From a bacterium (GTDB lineage Bacteria; Bacillota; Clostridia; Lachnospirales; Lachnospiraceae), in contig JAMPAG010000018.1 in the NCBI GenBank assembly GCA_023667365.1, positions 1 through 40,867 on the forward strand: a stretch of 40,867 nt of DNA. Reading direction: 5' to 3'. The notes beneath the pieces are model-generated. The model searched no databases. It was not told the origin of the DNA and was given only the letters and a program-made list of their open reading frames with translations. The position numbers and the translations under genes are program-made. This document shows positions 1 to 8,199 of this stretch, one piece after another (position 1 is the stretch's first letter; every line of letters starts with the position of its first letter).

Positions 1-249
1 GTAATTTTGGAGAAACAAGGCAGGATATAATGGAATTTACCTTTCAAGGCTGAGCGGAGGACCATGTTCTTGCGATGGAATGGTAAATGGCGTATAATTT
101 GATAAAACGGATGTGAAGCTGGGGGAGAAAGTCGGAAATGCTTTTTCAGACGGAGCGGAACTAGAATAAGAGATAAACGGCCGGATGTGAGTACGATCTA
201 CAACCCGGCCGATACTTTTATAGGCGCTATGACAGAGAGATTTGGAAAA
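1..249 (+). other. Leader region without a clear gene
   Basis: No convincing coding sequence was seen before the aldo/keto reductase. The stretch holds a good sigma-A-like promoter (70-98, listed separately), a second TATAAT at 26-31 without a recognisable -35, and a 7-bp inverted repeat CGGCCGG (178-184) / CCGGCCG (205-211) with a 20-base loop that would sit in the 5' leader transcript. Confidence 0.5.
70..98 (+). promoter_or_regulatory. Sigma-A-type promoter upstream of the aldo/keto reductase
   Basis: TTGCGA at 70-75 and TATAAT at 93-98 are separated by 17 bases. The -10 is a perfect consensus and the -35 matches 4 of 6. It would start transcription near 105 and read through a ~250-base leader into the reductase gene at 356. 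Confidence 0.5.
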
Positions 250-453
250 ATGCCTACGAAAAAAACAATTAGTATCGGACTGCCGTTTATGGTATTATTA
301 GTAATAATGGCTTGCGGAAATAGCGGGGAGCAAATAAAAAGGGAGGGGAAAGCAGATGGTCTACAGAACATTTCAGAACATGCAGTTATCCGGTCTGGGG
401 CTTGGTATGATGCGCCTGCCCGTGCAGAACGGCGACGACGGGGCCGTGGATGA
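250..453 (+). pseudogene. Possible lipoprotein remnant or small ORF
   Basis: This open frame reads from ATG 250 (upstream alternatives: ATG 229 or GTG 187). It encodes a short basic start, a hydrophobic stretch and a lipobox-like VIMAC, followed by polar residues. After about 35 codons the frame runs into the aldo/keto reductase gene, overlapping it by about 98 bases, and becomes Arg-rich in the way shadow frames do. The ribosome binding site of the reductase also lies inside it. It could be the decayed 5' end of a solute-binding lipoprotein, a tiny genuine lipoprotein, or chance. There is no good ribosome binding site before any of the starts. Confidence 0.2.
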
Positions 454-1489
454 GGCAGCGGCGGCGGAACTGATCGACTATGCCTACAAGAACGGCATCC
501 ATTATTTTGACACGGCATGGGGATACCATGACGGCAATTCCGAACGGACAGCGGGCAAATATCTTTCCCGGTACCCGCGGGAAAGCTACTGTCTTGCCAC
601 GAAATTTCCGGGCTATGATCTTTCCAACATGGACAAAGTAGAAGAAATCTTTGAGAAGCAGCTTCAAAAATGCCAGACGGAATATTTTGATTTTTACTTA
701 TTTCATAATGTCTATGAAGGAAATATCGACGCTTACCTTAATCCGCAGTACGGGATTCTGGAATATTTGTTAAAGCAGAAAGAAAACGGACGCATCCGGC
801 ATCTTGGATTTTCGGCGCACGGCAGCGCGGAAGTGATCCGGCGTTTTCTTACGGCTTACGGTCAGCATATGGAGTTCTGCCAGCTTCAGCTTAATTATAT
901 GGACTGGCATTTCCAAAAGGCGCAGGAAAAAGTCGCTATTTTGCAGAAGGCAGGCATTCCTGTCTGGGTGATGGAGCCGCTGCGGGGCGGAAAGCTTGCG
1001 AAAGCCTCCGGAGAACTGGCGGCGGCAATGCAGTCCATGCGTCCGGACGAGACGGTTCCCGGATGGGCGTTCCGCTTTTTGCAGAGCATTCCCGGCGTGA
1101 CGGTGGTGTTGTCCGGCATGTCCAATCTGGAACAGTTAAAAGCCAATATTGCTACATACGGGACGGAAGAGCCGCTAAGTCAGGAAGAATTTGACAGGCT
1201 GGTGGAGTGTGCGGATGAGCAGACCAAAAGGGGCGGGCTTCCCTGCACCGCCTGTCATTACTGTACCAGTCATTGTCCACAGAAACTGCCGATCCCGGAA
1301 CTGATCGCGCTGTACAATGAGCATAAGATCACCGGCGGCGGCTTTATCGCGCCGATGGCGGTGGGCAGTATGCCGCAGGAGAAGCGTCCCGCGAGCTGCA
1401 TTGGATGCAGGGGCTGTGAGCAGGTCTGCCCGCAGCAGATCAAGATTTCCGAAATGATGAAAGAGTTCAGCGGGATGCTCGGCATGTAA
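356..1489 (+). CDS. Aldo/keto reductase with C-terminal 2x[4Fe-4S] ferredoxin domain
   Basis: This is a 377-residue cytoplasmic oxidoreductase. Residues 1-285 form the aldo/keto reductase barrel. The usual catalytic tetrad is visible: D52 and Y57 in FDTAWGYHDG, K83 in ATKFPG, and H117 in YLFHNV. The C-terminal ~90 residues hold two cysteine clusters, CTACHYCTSHCP and CIGCRGCEQVCP, typical of a bacterial ferredoxin fold with two [4Fe-4S] centres. This fused type is common in anaerobic Clostridia (COG1453). Its substrate is generally unknown, and the iron-sulfur domain suggests ferredoxin-linked rather than purely NADPH-linked chemistry (inference). The ATG is preceded by GGGAGGGGAAAG. It stands apart from the moxR operon, which has its own candidate promoter. 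Confidence 0.93.
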   Translation: MVYRTFQNMQLSGLGLGMMRLPVQNGDDGAVDEAAAAELIDYAYKNGIHYFDTAWGYHDGNSERTAGKYLSRYPRESYCLATKFPGYDLSNMDKVEEIFEKQLQKCQTEYFDFYLFHNVYEGNIDAYLNPQYGILEYLLKQKENGRIRHLGFSAHGSAEVIRRFLTAYGQHMEFCQLQLNYMDWHFQKAQEKVAILQKAGIPVWVMEPLRGGKLAKASGELAAAMQSMRPDETVPGWAFRFLQSIPGVTVVLSGMSNLEQLKANIATYGTEEPLSQEEFDRLVECADEQTKRGGLPCTACHYCTSHCPQKLPIPELIALYNEHKITGGGFIAPMAVGSMPQEKRPASCIGCRGCEQVCPQQIKISEMMKEFSGMLGM

Positions 1490-1560
1490 CAGACAAGAGA
1501 AGGCAGGATACAGAGCCAATTGCCGAACCGGCGGCAGTCAGTGTTTTGGGCTCCGGAACG

Positions 1561-1590
1561 TTGCATATTGCGGAGCGTGTTCGGTATGAT
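1561..1590 (+). promoter_or_regulatory. Candidate promoter of the moxR operon
   Basis: TTGCAT (1561-1566) and TATGAT (1585-1590) are separated by 18 bases, about 50 bases before the moxR ATG. The -35 matches 4 of 6 and the -10 matches 5 of 6. It is the best candidate in the 149-base gap. Confidence 0.45.
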
Positions 1591-1638
1591 ATAAAAAAGA
1601 AATCTGCGGCTCAGGCGCATGGGAAAGGAGGCACCTGC

Positions 1639-2559
1639 ATGAATACGGAATTAGAACAGGTTGTGATACAGGTCGGCAAGGTGGTAAAAGGAAAAGATCC
1701 CGTCATCCGTAAAGTGTTAAGCGCGATCCTTGCGGGAGGGCATGTGCTCTTAGAAGATATTCCGGGCGTCGGAAAGACAACGCTCGCGATGGCGCTCGGC
1801 AGGGCGATGGAACTGGATTACAGACGGATGCAGTTTACCCCGGACGTCCTGCCGAGTGATATTGTCGGGTTTACCATGTATAACAGCGGGACAGGCACCT
1901 TTGAATATAAAGAAGGCGCCGTATTCTGCAACCTGTTTCTGGCGGATGAGCTGAACCGTACGTCCTCCAAAACGCAGTCGGCGCTCTTAGAGGTGATGGA
2001 GGAGGCGCGCGCGACGGTGGACGGAGTCGCACATGCGCTGCCGACGCCGTTTACGGTCATTGCGACAGAGAATCCGTTTGGCGCGTCCGGTACGCAGCGG
2101 CTTCCGGAGTCGCAGCTCGACCGTTTTTTGATCTGCTTAAATATGGGGTATCCCTCACACGAGGCGGCGATGGAGGTCTTAAAAGGCAGTGTCGGCAGAA
2201 GCCTCGATCACGTGCAGAGCGTCCTTTCCGTTCCGCGTCTGATGGAGTTAAGAGCGCTTGCGGACACGCTTCATGTGGAGGACCGGATATATGAATACAT
2301 TCTGAATCTGACGGAAGAGACAAGGCGGGATGCGCGCATTGCGCTGGGCGTCAGTCCGCGCGGCAGCATTGCGCTCTTAAAGATGGCGAAAGCGACGGCG
2401 CTGATGCGCGGCGGGGATTATGTAGTTCCCGAGGATGTGCTTGTTGTGATCGGGGATGTGTGGGGACACCGCATTCACTTGAATGCCAAGGCAAAAGCGG
2501 AAGGTATGGATGTGGCGCAGGTGATTTTTGAGATTACGGAAAGGATACATGCCGTTTGA
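1639..2559 (+). CDS. MoxR-family AAA+ ATPase
   Basis: This is a 306-residue cytoplasmic AAA+ ATPase of the MoxR/RavA group (AAA_3), thought to act as a chaperone for maturation or assembly of partner proteins encoded beside it. The Walker A motif GVGKTT lies at residues 43-48, the Walker B motif LFLADELNR near 105, and the sensor region IATENPF and arginine-finger context LPESQLDRF follow. The C-terminal lid domain is present and the length is normal. The start is ATG 1639, preceded by GGAAAGGAGG; an upstream in-frame start at 1546 lacks a site. The stop overlaps the DUF58 gene (TGATG), so the two are translationally coupled. The triad moxR / DUF58 / transglutaminase-like is a well-known conserved cluster. 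Confidence 0.93.
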   Translation: MNTELEQVVIQVGKVVKGKDPVIRKVLSAILAGGHVLLEDIPGVGKTTLAMALGRAMELDYRRMQFTPDVLPSDIVGFTMYNSGTGTFEYKEGAVFCNLFLADELNRTSSKTQSALLEVMEEARATVDGVAHALPTPFTVIATENPFGASGTQRLPESQLDRFLICLNMGYPSHEAAMEVLKGSVGRSLDHVQSVLSVPRLMELRALADTLHVEDRIYEYILNLTEETRRDARIALGVSPRGSIALLKMAKATALMRGGDYVVPEDVLVVIGDVWGHRIHLNAKAKAEGMDVAQVIFEITERIHAV

Positions 2560-3590
2560 TGAAAGAAAAAATGAGACTGAGTATCCGGGGCACGCTTCGT
2601 TTTCTCCTGCTGTTGTCTGCCACGGTATGGCTGTGGTGGTTTTTCCGCAGCTATTTCCTGTTTATGGCAATGCTTCTGATGGTGGGAAGCGCGGCGGCGT
2701 CCGTGCTTCTTTTTTGGAAAAATAAAGATGGTCTGTGTGCGGAGGTATTGATGCCGGCGGACAGGGTGGGACGCGGCAGGGCGTTCCCTTTTGAGATTCA
2801 GATCAAAAATAAAAGCCGTTTTGTGGGATTCGGCGCGCAGCTCACCTACCGGTGGGGCAATGTGTTTACACAGAGCTATCAGACAAAACAGGAGCGCGTG
2901 TGGATCGCGCCGCGAAACGGCGTATGCGTAAAGCAGCGGATGGAAAGTGTTTATGCAGGCCGGATCGAAGTGGAGATCGAGCGTTTTGTCGTGTATGATG
3001 CGCTTCATATCCTGACATTTTCGGGCTGCCGTAAAAGCGGCGCGGGAACGCTCGTCTATCCGGAGCGGCATATAGGCGGAGAGGATGCGCTGCCTGCGGT
3101 TATCGAGGGATTTCCCGAAGACGAGGAGACCAAAAAGCGGGGCACGGATTACAATCCCGATTATGAGGTGCGGGAGTACATTGCGGGCGACGAGCTAAAG
3201 AGTATTCACTGGAAGCTGACAGCGAAGCGGGAACGTCTGATGGTGCGGGAGCGTCTTGCCACAGGCAGGGAAAAAATCAACGTCCTGCTGCCGCTTAGAA
3301 GCGATAAGGCGGAAAACGACCGTTTGATGGACGCGTTCTGCGGTGTGTGCAGTCTGTTGTTGGAAAAAGGCTATCCGGTGCAGATCTTTTGGATGGGCAC
3401 GGGGGAAGAACTGCGGACAGGCTTCTTTTTGGAACAGGGGGAATTGGAAGGCGCAGCCGCCGAGATTTTGAGCGCGAGCGGTTTCAAACAGCCGGAGGCG
3501 GTAACGCAGCAAATGAGGATTCTTCATCCCGGCGAGAGCTATGTTTTGATTCAGACAGGAGCGTATCAGGGTGCATATAACCGGCAATAA
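2559..3590 (+). CDS. DUF58 domain protein
   Basis: This 343-residue protein has two hydrophobic helices at the N terminus (about residues 9-48), which anchor a mainly cytoplasmic chain. The DUF58 signature is clear: YEVREYIAGDELKSIHWK is followed by RERLMVRE around residues 200-235, and a vWA-like fold follows in this family. DUF58 proteins are encoded with MoxR ATPases and are the presumed client or adaptor; their biochemical role is unknown. The start used here is the ATG overlapping the moxR stop (TGATG); TTG at 2556 and ATG at 2571 are alternatives. The 3' end overlaps the next gene by 20 bases. Confidence 0.88.
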   Translation: MKEKMRLSIRGTLRFLLLLSATVWLWWFFRSYFLFMAMLLMVGSAAASVLLFWKNKDGLCAEVLMPADRVGRGRAFPFEIQIKNKSRFVGFGAQLTYRWGNVFTQSYQTKQERVWIAPRNGVCVKQRMESVYAGRIEVEIERFVVYDALHILTFSGCRKSGAGTLVYPERHIGGEDALPAVIEGFPEDEETKKRGTDYNPDYEVREYIAGDELKSIHWKLTAKRERLMVRERLATGREKINVLLPLRSDKAENDRLMDAFCGVCSLLLEKGYPVQIFWMGTGEELRTGFFLEQGELEGAAAEILSASGFKQPEAVTQQMRILHPGESYVLIQTGAYQGAYNRQ

Positions 3591-5955
3591 GAAAAAAAAC
3601 CGAACGGACATATCGGATGTGCGGATTCTTGCGGCAAAAGAAAAACCGCGCTATGACTGGAAAGCGGCGATTGCAAAAGCGTCGCTGGTTTTTGTGCTCG
3701 TATACGGTTCGATCGGCGGTTTTTTGTCAGCATATGAAATGGAATATCAAAAAGAGCAATGCATCCTCTGTATCTTCTGGCTGTCATTCCTGCTCAGCGC
3801 GGTTTATGAGACGCGGCGGAAATGGGCGGTCAATCTTGTCAATATTCTGGTGTTTCTTCTTTACGTCTATGTTGCGGTTCAAAGCTTTTGGATCATCAAC
3901 AGCGGCTATTATGCCGTTGTCAACCGCGTGATGGAGGAAGCCGAAAGCTATCTTAACATTGTGGGCAGGACGGAATATGCGCTTGTCGTGGAGAATGAGC
4001 GTATGGCGGTGACGGGTTTTGCCCTGTTTCTCGGCATGGTGGGGACGATCCTTCTGCATATCCGCCTGCATCACAAAGCGAGTCTGTGGGCCGTGATTTC
4101 TTTGACGCTGCCGCTTTATGTGATCCCGTTTTATTTTGAGAAAATGCCCGGTGCCGGGTATATGATGCTCCTGTTTATCGGATATGTGACGGTTGCGGTG
4201 CTTCAGGGCGGGGATGTTCCGGAGCGGACGGCGCAGATCGCGTATGATGTGATGCTGCCGGTCATCGTTGCGGTCGTTTTGTTTGTGCAGATCGTTACGC
4301 TCCTGCTGCCGCGCGCGGGATATGAGGGGCTTGTCCGTGTGAGCGCCGCAAAAAGAGCTTCGGAAAGACAGATTGCAAATGTGATGCAATTTGGTCTGTT
4401 TTCGTTATTCAGCGGCGGGCAGAGCGGAGCCGGCATGAGCGGCGGTATGTTGAATAAAAGTTACGCGATCATGCCGGATTATGAGACGGATCTGATCGTG
4501 CGCTATACGCCGTACAGCTATGAGCCGGTGTATCTGAAAGCGTTTACGGGAAAAGAGTACTTGGGCGACCGCTGGACGAGAGCGGACGACGCCGACGCAT
4601 GGATGGAACAAAGCGTTGCGGCGAGGGCAGCGCGCTATATGCATGACGAGCCGGAAGGAAGGCTGATTGGATATGTTCTTCTTCTCCCAGACGCGGCGGA
4701 CGGGGAGTCCGGCGCGCAGGACAATCTGAGCAGCGGCGGCGAAGCGCCGGGGGACAATCTCGTGTCGAACGGTAACGCCGGAGCGTCAGCAGGAGATAGC
4801 ATGACGGAGGAAAGCGGCGGCGCATCGGGACAGAGCTGCGCCGTGATGGAAGTGAAAAATGCCGGCGCATCTGCGGCGTATGATTATCGTCCTTATTATA
4901 CGGACTATGCGCGGCGCGGCGGTATGGATGCGGAATATGTTTATTACCCTCCCGTCGTAACGCTGCAAAATGTGACGGAGGAAGTAAATGCGGATTACCT
5001 GACGGTGCCGGAGAGCTGCCGCCGGGCGGTGGAGCGGATCTGCCGGGAAGCCGGGTTTACCGGTACGCCGAAGGAGATCGCGGCGCAGGTGGTTTCCTAT
5101 TTTGATGAGGAATATTCGTATACGCTGCGGCCGGGATTTTACTACGGAAGCTCCGATTACATCACGCATTTTCTGTTGGAGAGCAAGCGGGGCTACTGCG
5201 CGCATTTCGCTTCATCGGCGGTCATGCTGTTTCGAAATATGGGAGTTCCTGCGAGATATGCGGAAGGGTATGCGTTTACCTACAGCGATATGGTTCTGGA
5301 CGGTACGCTGGTGGAGGATGCGGATTACGCGGATTATTACGACGGCTATTCGCCGATCGGAGAGACGGCGCTCGTGGAATTGGAGATCACGGACGCCGCC
5401 GCACATGCATGGGTGGAAATCTATATCGAGGGAGAGGGCTGGATCGTGGTCGATCCCACGCCGGCGTCAGGTACGGATGAGGAAAACGGCTCGTTCTGGG
5501 AAGACTTTCTGAACCAGGGACAAGACGGTGCAGGAGCGGCATTCGGGGACGGCAATGTCGGCGCGTATATTGAGACAGCGCTCGGCGGTCTGGTATCCGT
5601 CGTCTCTGTGGCGGCGCTGATCCTGTTGTTGTTTATTACGGGAAAATCAGTCTATCGCAGGGCAAAAGAAAGACGGCTGCCTGCAGGAGAGCGGGCAAGG
5701 CTGGAATATCAGCGGCTTACCGCATATCTTTCGCATAAAGATCAGGAATTTGCCGCGCTGCGCACGATCAGGGAACAGGCGGACTGGATGAATGCGCATT
5801 GCCGCCGCGGACTTACGGCAGAACAAAGCGCGGCGCTCTACGAATTGTTTTTCGCGGGAGAGCGTGTATCGGAAACGGATGCGCGCTGGGAGGAGCTGAT
5901 CCGGCATTGCCGGAGAAGACGGGCGTTTCGGCGGGTATCAAAAGAAGTGCGTTAA
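3571..5955 (+). CDS. Transglutaminase-like membrane protein (TgpA-type)
   Basis: This is a 794-residue polytopic protein. About six membrane helices fill the first ~240 residues. An extracytoplasmic transglutaminase-like core follows at about 480-640, then one more helix near 670-695 and a cytoplasmic tail of ~100 residues (DUF4129-like position). The catalytic triad is visible as C543 (KRGYCAHFASS), H612 (AAHAWVEIY) and D628 (VVDPTPA). A Gly/Ser/Asp/Asn-rich linker lies around residues 375-420 just before the core. The start is GTG 3571, inside the end of the DUF58 gene. The enzyme class cleaves or cross-links peptide side chains; the substrate here is unknown. Its 3' end overlaps that of tcdA by 18 bases (convergent). 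Confidence 0.9.
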   Translation: MHITGNKKKNRTDISDVRILAAKEKPRYDWKAAIAKASLVFVLVYGSIGGFLSAYEMEYQKEQCILCIFWLSFLLSAVYETRRKWAVNLVNILVFLLYVYVAVQSFWIINSGYYAVVNRVMEEAESYLNIVGRTEYALVVENERMAVTGFALFLGMVGTILLHIRLHHKASLWAVISLTLPLYVIPFYFEKMPGAGYMMLLFIGYVTVAVLQGGDVPERTAQIAYDVMLPVIVAVVLFVQIVTLLLPRAGYEGLVRVSAAKRASERQIANVMQFGLFSLFSGGQSGAGMSGGMLNKSYAIMPDYETDLIVRYTPYSYEPVYLKAFTGKEYLGDRWTRADDADAWMEQSVAARAARYMHDEPEGRLIGYVLLLPDAADGESGAQDNLSSGGEAPGDNLVSNGNAGASAGDSMTEESGGASGQSCAVMEVKNAGASAAYDYRPYYTDYARRGGMDAEYVYYPPVVTLQNVTEEVNADYLTVPESCRRAVERICREAGFTGTPKEIAAQVVSYFDEEYSYTLRPGFYYGSSDYITHFLLESKRGYCAHFASSAVMLFRNMGVPARYAEGYAFTYSDMVLDGTLVEDADYADYYDGYSPIGETALVELEITDAAAHAWVEIYIEGEGWIVVDPTPASGTDEENGSFWEDFLNQGQDGAGAAFGDGNVGAYIETALGGLVSVVSVAALILLLFITGKSVYRRAKERRLPAGERARLEYQRLTAYLSHKDQEFAALRTIREQADWMNAHCRRGLTAEQSAALYELFFAGERVSETDARWEELIRHCRRRRAFRRVSKEVR

Positions 5956-6714
5956 ATCTTTGACGACCTCCGAAGCGATGAGCAGTCCGGCGGCAGCAGG
6001 CACAAAAGCATTGCTGCCGGGCGTCTGGCGCTTCCCCGGATGCGCGGCAGTTTCCGTGTCGTCCGGGAGCTGCGGGTTTTCTGTGCCGTCAGGGAACTGC
6101 GGGTTTTCCGTACCGCAGTTGGAGAGCGGTGTCATGGCGGGCTCTTTGGAGTAGACGACCTTGACATGTTCGATCCCGCGCTTGCGCAGTTCCCTGCGCA
6201 TGATGCGCGCGAGCGGGCATACGGAAGTCTCGGAAAGATCCGCGGCTTCAAAGGCGGCGGGATTCATTTTATTTCCTGCCCCCATACTGCTGATAACCGG
6301 CGTTCCCGCATGGATCGCCTGCTCGATAAGCATGAGCTTTCCGCTTACGGTATCGATGGCATCCACAACATAATCATATTCATGAAAATCAAACTGCGCT
6401 GCGGTTTCGGGCAGATAAAACGTGCGGTGCGTCCGAATCTGTGCCTGCGGATTGATGGAAAGACAGCGTGCCCGCGCCGCGTCTACTTTATATTGTCCGA
6501 TCGTATCGGTCGTGGCGATGATCTGGCGGTTTAAGTTGGACACGGCAACCGTATCGTTATCGATCAGATCAAGCGCTCCGACGCCGCTCCGGATCAGCGC
6601 TTCCACAACATAGCCCCCGACGCCGCCGATGCCGAATACGGCAACGCGGGAACGCGAAAGGCGCAGCAATGCTTCTTTTCCTATCAATAATTCCGTTCTG
6701 GAAAATGCTTCCAT
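5938..6714 (-). CDS. tcdA: tRNA threonylcarbamoyladenosine dehydratase TcdA
   Basis: This 258-residue E1-like ThiF/MoeB/HesA-family enzyme catalyses ATP-dependent cyclisation of t6A to ct6A at position 37 of ANN-decoding tRNAs. The nucleotide-binding loop FGIGGVGGYVVEAL is at about residues 27-40. The NLNRQ motif lies near 61, YVVDAIDTV near 112-120, a conserved Cys in ETSVCPLARIMRRELRKRG near 165, and the family-typical PGSNAFVPAAAGL near the C terminus. The segment just before that last motif carries a duplicated 9-residue unit (GTENPQFPD / GTENPQLPD), which is not a usual family feature. ATG 6714 has GGAGG six bases upstream; TTG 6717 is less likely. The gene converges on the transglutaminase gene with overlapping 3' ends. 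Confidence 0.92.
   Translation of the reverse strand: MEAFSRTELLIGKEALLRLSRSRVAVFGIGGVGGYVVEALIRSGVGALDLIDNDTVAVSNLNRQIIATTDTIGQYKVDAARARCLSINPQAQIRTHRTFYLPETAAQFDFHEYDYVVDAIDTVSGKLMLIEQAIHAGTPVISSMGAGNKMNPAAFEAADLSETSVCPLARIMRRELRKRGIEHVKVVYSKEPAMTPLSNCGTENPQFPDGTENPQLPDDTETAAHPGKRQTPGSNAFVPAAAGLLIASEVVKDLTHFF
6061..6114 (-). repeat. 27-bp tandem duplication inside tcdA
   Basis: Two adjacent 27-base units (6061-6087 and 6088-6114) differ at only a few positions. In the tcdA frame they encode GTENPQFPD and GTENPQLPD, and a further degenerate half-unit (DTE) follows. They expand the loop before the C-terminal PGSNAFVP motif without breaking the frame. Confidence 0.8.
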
Positions 6715-6782
6715 CAAGTTCCTCCCTGTAGCGCAGGCGTAAAACGCCGCGGTCGCAGTCCGGTTTTCAAAATTTCGAGTTT

Positions 6783-6791
6783 ATTATAGCA
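6783..6791 (-). promoter_or_regulatory. Extended -10 promoter of tcdA
   Basis: Reading the - strand, TGCTATAAT (6791 to 6783) is a perfect extended -10 element about 70 bases before the tcdA ATG. The -35 region is weak, as expected for extended -10 promoters. Confidence 0.5.
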
Positions 6792-6814
6792 CACTCTGTA
6801 AAAAAAGAAATAAG

Positions 6815-6825
6815 TATGATACAAT
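6815..6825 (+). promoter_or_regulatory. Candidate promoter of the exonuclease gene
   Basis: TATGATACAAT contains the extended -10 form TGATACAAT, about 65 bases before the exonuclease ATG. The same 11 bases recur before the GtrA-like gene (34747-34757), which supports a shared promoter type. No clear -35 was seen. Confidence 0.4.
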
Positions 6826-6887
6826 GAGTTTTAATAGAAAGCGCAGCGGGGCGGCGGAGAAAAAAGCTCTGCGTGAAAGGGTATCGG

Positions 6888-7910
6888 ATGAATTATATTA
6901 TTTTTGATCTGGAGTGGAATCAGGCGGATAAGAAGCAGAATGAAAATCCCAGGCTGCCGTTTGAGATCATCGAGATCGGCGCGATCAAGTTAAACGAGAA
7001 TTTTGAAAAGATCGGAGAGTTTTCCAGGCTGATCCGCCCAAGCGTGTATCATACGATGCATGCCGTCACGCAGGACATTATTCATATCAGTATGAGCGAG
7101 CTGAAAAGAGAGCAGACCTTTACGCCGGTCATGCGTTATTTTTTGAAATGGTGCGGGGAGGAACGCGTATACGGCACGTGGGGCTCGCTGGATCTGACCG
7201 AGCTGCAGCAGAACATGGACTATTATCATTTTCCGCCGCTTTCGGACGGACCGCTCACCTATCTGGATGTGCAGAAGCTCTATGCGCTCGTCTATGAGCC
7301 GGAGGATGATAAAAAGCGCCGTTCGTTAAAAAGCGCGGTGGAACAGCTCGGCATCACGCAGGACATTCCGTTCCACCGGGCGTTTGCCGACGCCTATTAC
7401 ACGGCGAAGGTGCTGCAGCGTATCAGCGCCGAACCGTCGGCGGGACAGCTTCTAAAGCGGGTATCCTATGACGTATACCGGATCCCGAAGACGAGAAAGC
7501 AGGAAGTCCATATTGTTTTTGACACCTATGCAAAATATATTTCGCGTGAATTTGAAGATAAGCAGGCGGCGATGGAGGATCGGGAGGTAACAAGCACAAA
7601 ATGTTATATCTGCCATAAAAACTGCCGGAAGAAGCTGCGCTGGTTTACGCCGAACGGCAGGCACTATTATGCGCTTGCATTCTGCAATCGGCACGGTTAT
7701 CTGAAAGGCAAGATCCGTATGAAAAAGACGGAGGGCGATAAAGTCTACGTGGTGAAGACCATGAAGCTGATCGATGAGGAGCAGGCAAAGATTGTGCGGG
7801 ATAAGCAGGAGCATGCGCGCGAGATCAGGCGCCAGCATCGCAAGGCGAAGCATGAGCACAGGGAGCATGAGCAGAATGCGGAAAGGAGCCTGTATGGAAA
7901 GGCAGAGTGA
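6888..7910 (+). CDS. DEDDh 3'-5' exonuclease (KapD/ERI1-like) with C-terminal Cys motif
   Basis: This 340-residue protein has an N-terminal DnaQ-like exonuclease domain (about residues 1-180). The metal-binding acidic residues are visible: D7 and E9 in IIFDLEW, D102 in GSLDLTEL, then H163 and D168 in FHRAFADAYYT, which marks the DEDDh type. The arrangement resembles the KapD/ERI-1 group acting on RNA or DNA 3' ends. The extra C-terminal half has C239, C242, C246 and C266 (CYICHKNC ... FCNRHG), a possible zinc site, then a very basic and charged tail. ATG 6888 has GAAAGG seven bases upstream, so it is preferred over GTG 6873. The 3' end overlaps the next small gene. The natural substrate cannot be told from sequence. 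Confidence 0.85.
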   Translation: MNYIIFDLEWNQADKKQNENPRLPFEIIEIGAIKLNENFEKIGEFSRLIRPSVYHTMHAVTQDIIHISMSELKREQTFTPVMRYFLKWCGEERVYGTWGSLDLTELQQNMDYYHFPPLSDGPLTYLDVQKLYALVYEPEDDKKRRSLKSAVEQLGITQDIPFHRAFADAYYTAKVLQRISAEPSAGQLLKRVSYDVYRIPKTRKQEVHIVFDTYAKYISREFEDKQAAMEDREVTSTKCYICHKNCRKKLRWFTPNGRHYYALAFCNRHGYLKGKIRMKKTEGDKVYVVKTMKLIDEEQAKIVRDKQEHAREIRRQHRKAKHEHREHEQNAERSLYGKAE

Positions 7911-8145
7911 GCTTACCTGCACCCATTCAACCGTATTGTCCAAAAACGGAAAGCCGTTTGTTTCCGTGATGTTTGAACGTGGAAAAGATATGGCCGAAGG
8001 GACGGTGCCGGATTGTGTGATCACAAAGAGCAGGGGATTTACGGAGGAAGAGATCGAAGAACTGGAAGATTATATGAAAGCGCAGCGAAAAGAGATTATT
8101 GAAGGCGCAAGGCGGATTTCCGATATTCGGCGTATGCTTAGCTGA
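7894..8145 (+). CDS. Small hypothetical protein
   Basis: This is an 83-residue soluble protein without signal peptide or membrane helix. The first half is beta-like (STVLSKNGKPFVSVMFER) and the second half is a charged, probably helical segment (FTEEEIEELEDYMKAQ). ATG 7894 has a clean GGAAAGGAGCC upstream and overlaps the exonuclease gene by 17 bases, so the two are likely co-translated. I do not recognise the family. The good ribosome site and compact acid/base composition argue that it is real. An upstream in-frame extension is Arg/Ser-rich shadow sequence and was discarded. Confidence 0.7.
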   Translation: MERQSELTCTHSTVLSKNGKPFVSVMFERGKDMAEGTVPDCVITKSRGFTEEEIEELEDYMKAQRKEIIEGARRISDIRRMLS

Positions 8146-8146
8146 C

Positions 8147-8199
8147 AGGATATAGGGAAAAGGCTATCCTTGCCGTGTGGGAGGATAGGGAGGTATCCT
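8147..8199 (+). promoter_or_regulatory. Twin hairpins with ribosome site in the loop, before the sensor kinase
   Basis: AGGATA (8147-8152) pairs with TATCCT (8165-8170). AGGATA (8182-8187) pairs with TATCCT (8194-8199). The second loop is exactly GGGAGG, the ribosome binding site of the kinase, and the TTG start (8199-8201) begins in the closing stem. The first loop also holds a purine-rich AGGGAAAAGG. The four arms can exchange partners. A translational switch is an inference. Confidence 0.45.

Noticed and set aside
2475..3071. Open frame of 198 codons on the - strand
   Set aside because: It is antisense to moxR and the DUF58 gene, which have strong family matches and coupled translation.
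3784..4389. Open frame of 201 codons on the - strand
   Set aside because: It is antisense to the transglutaminase-like gene; the composition is Arg/His-rich with no recognisable domain.
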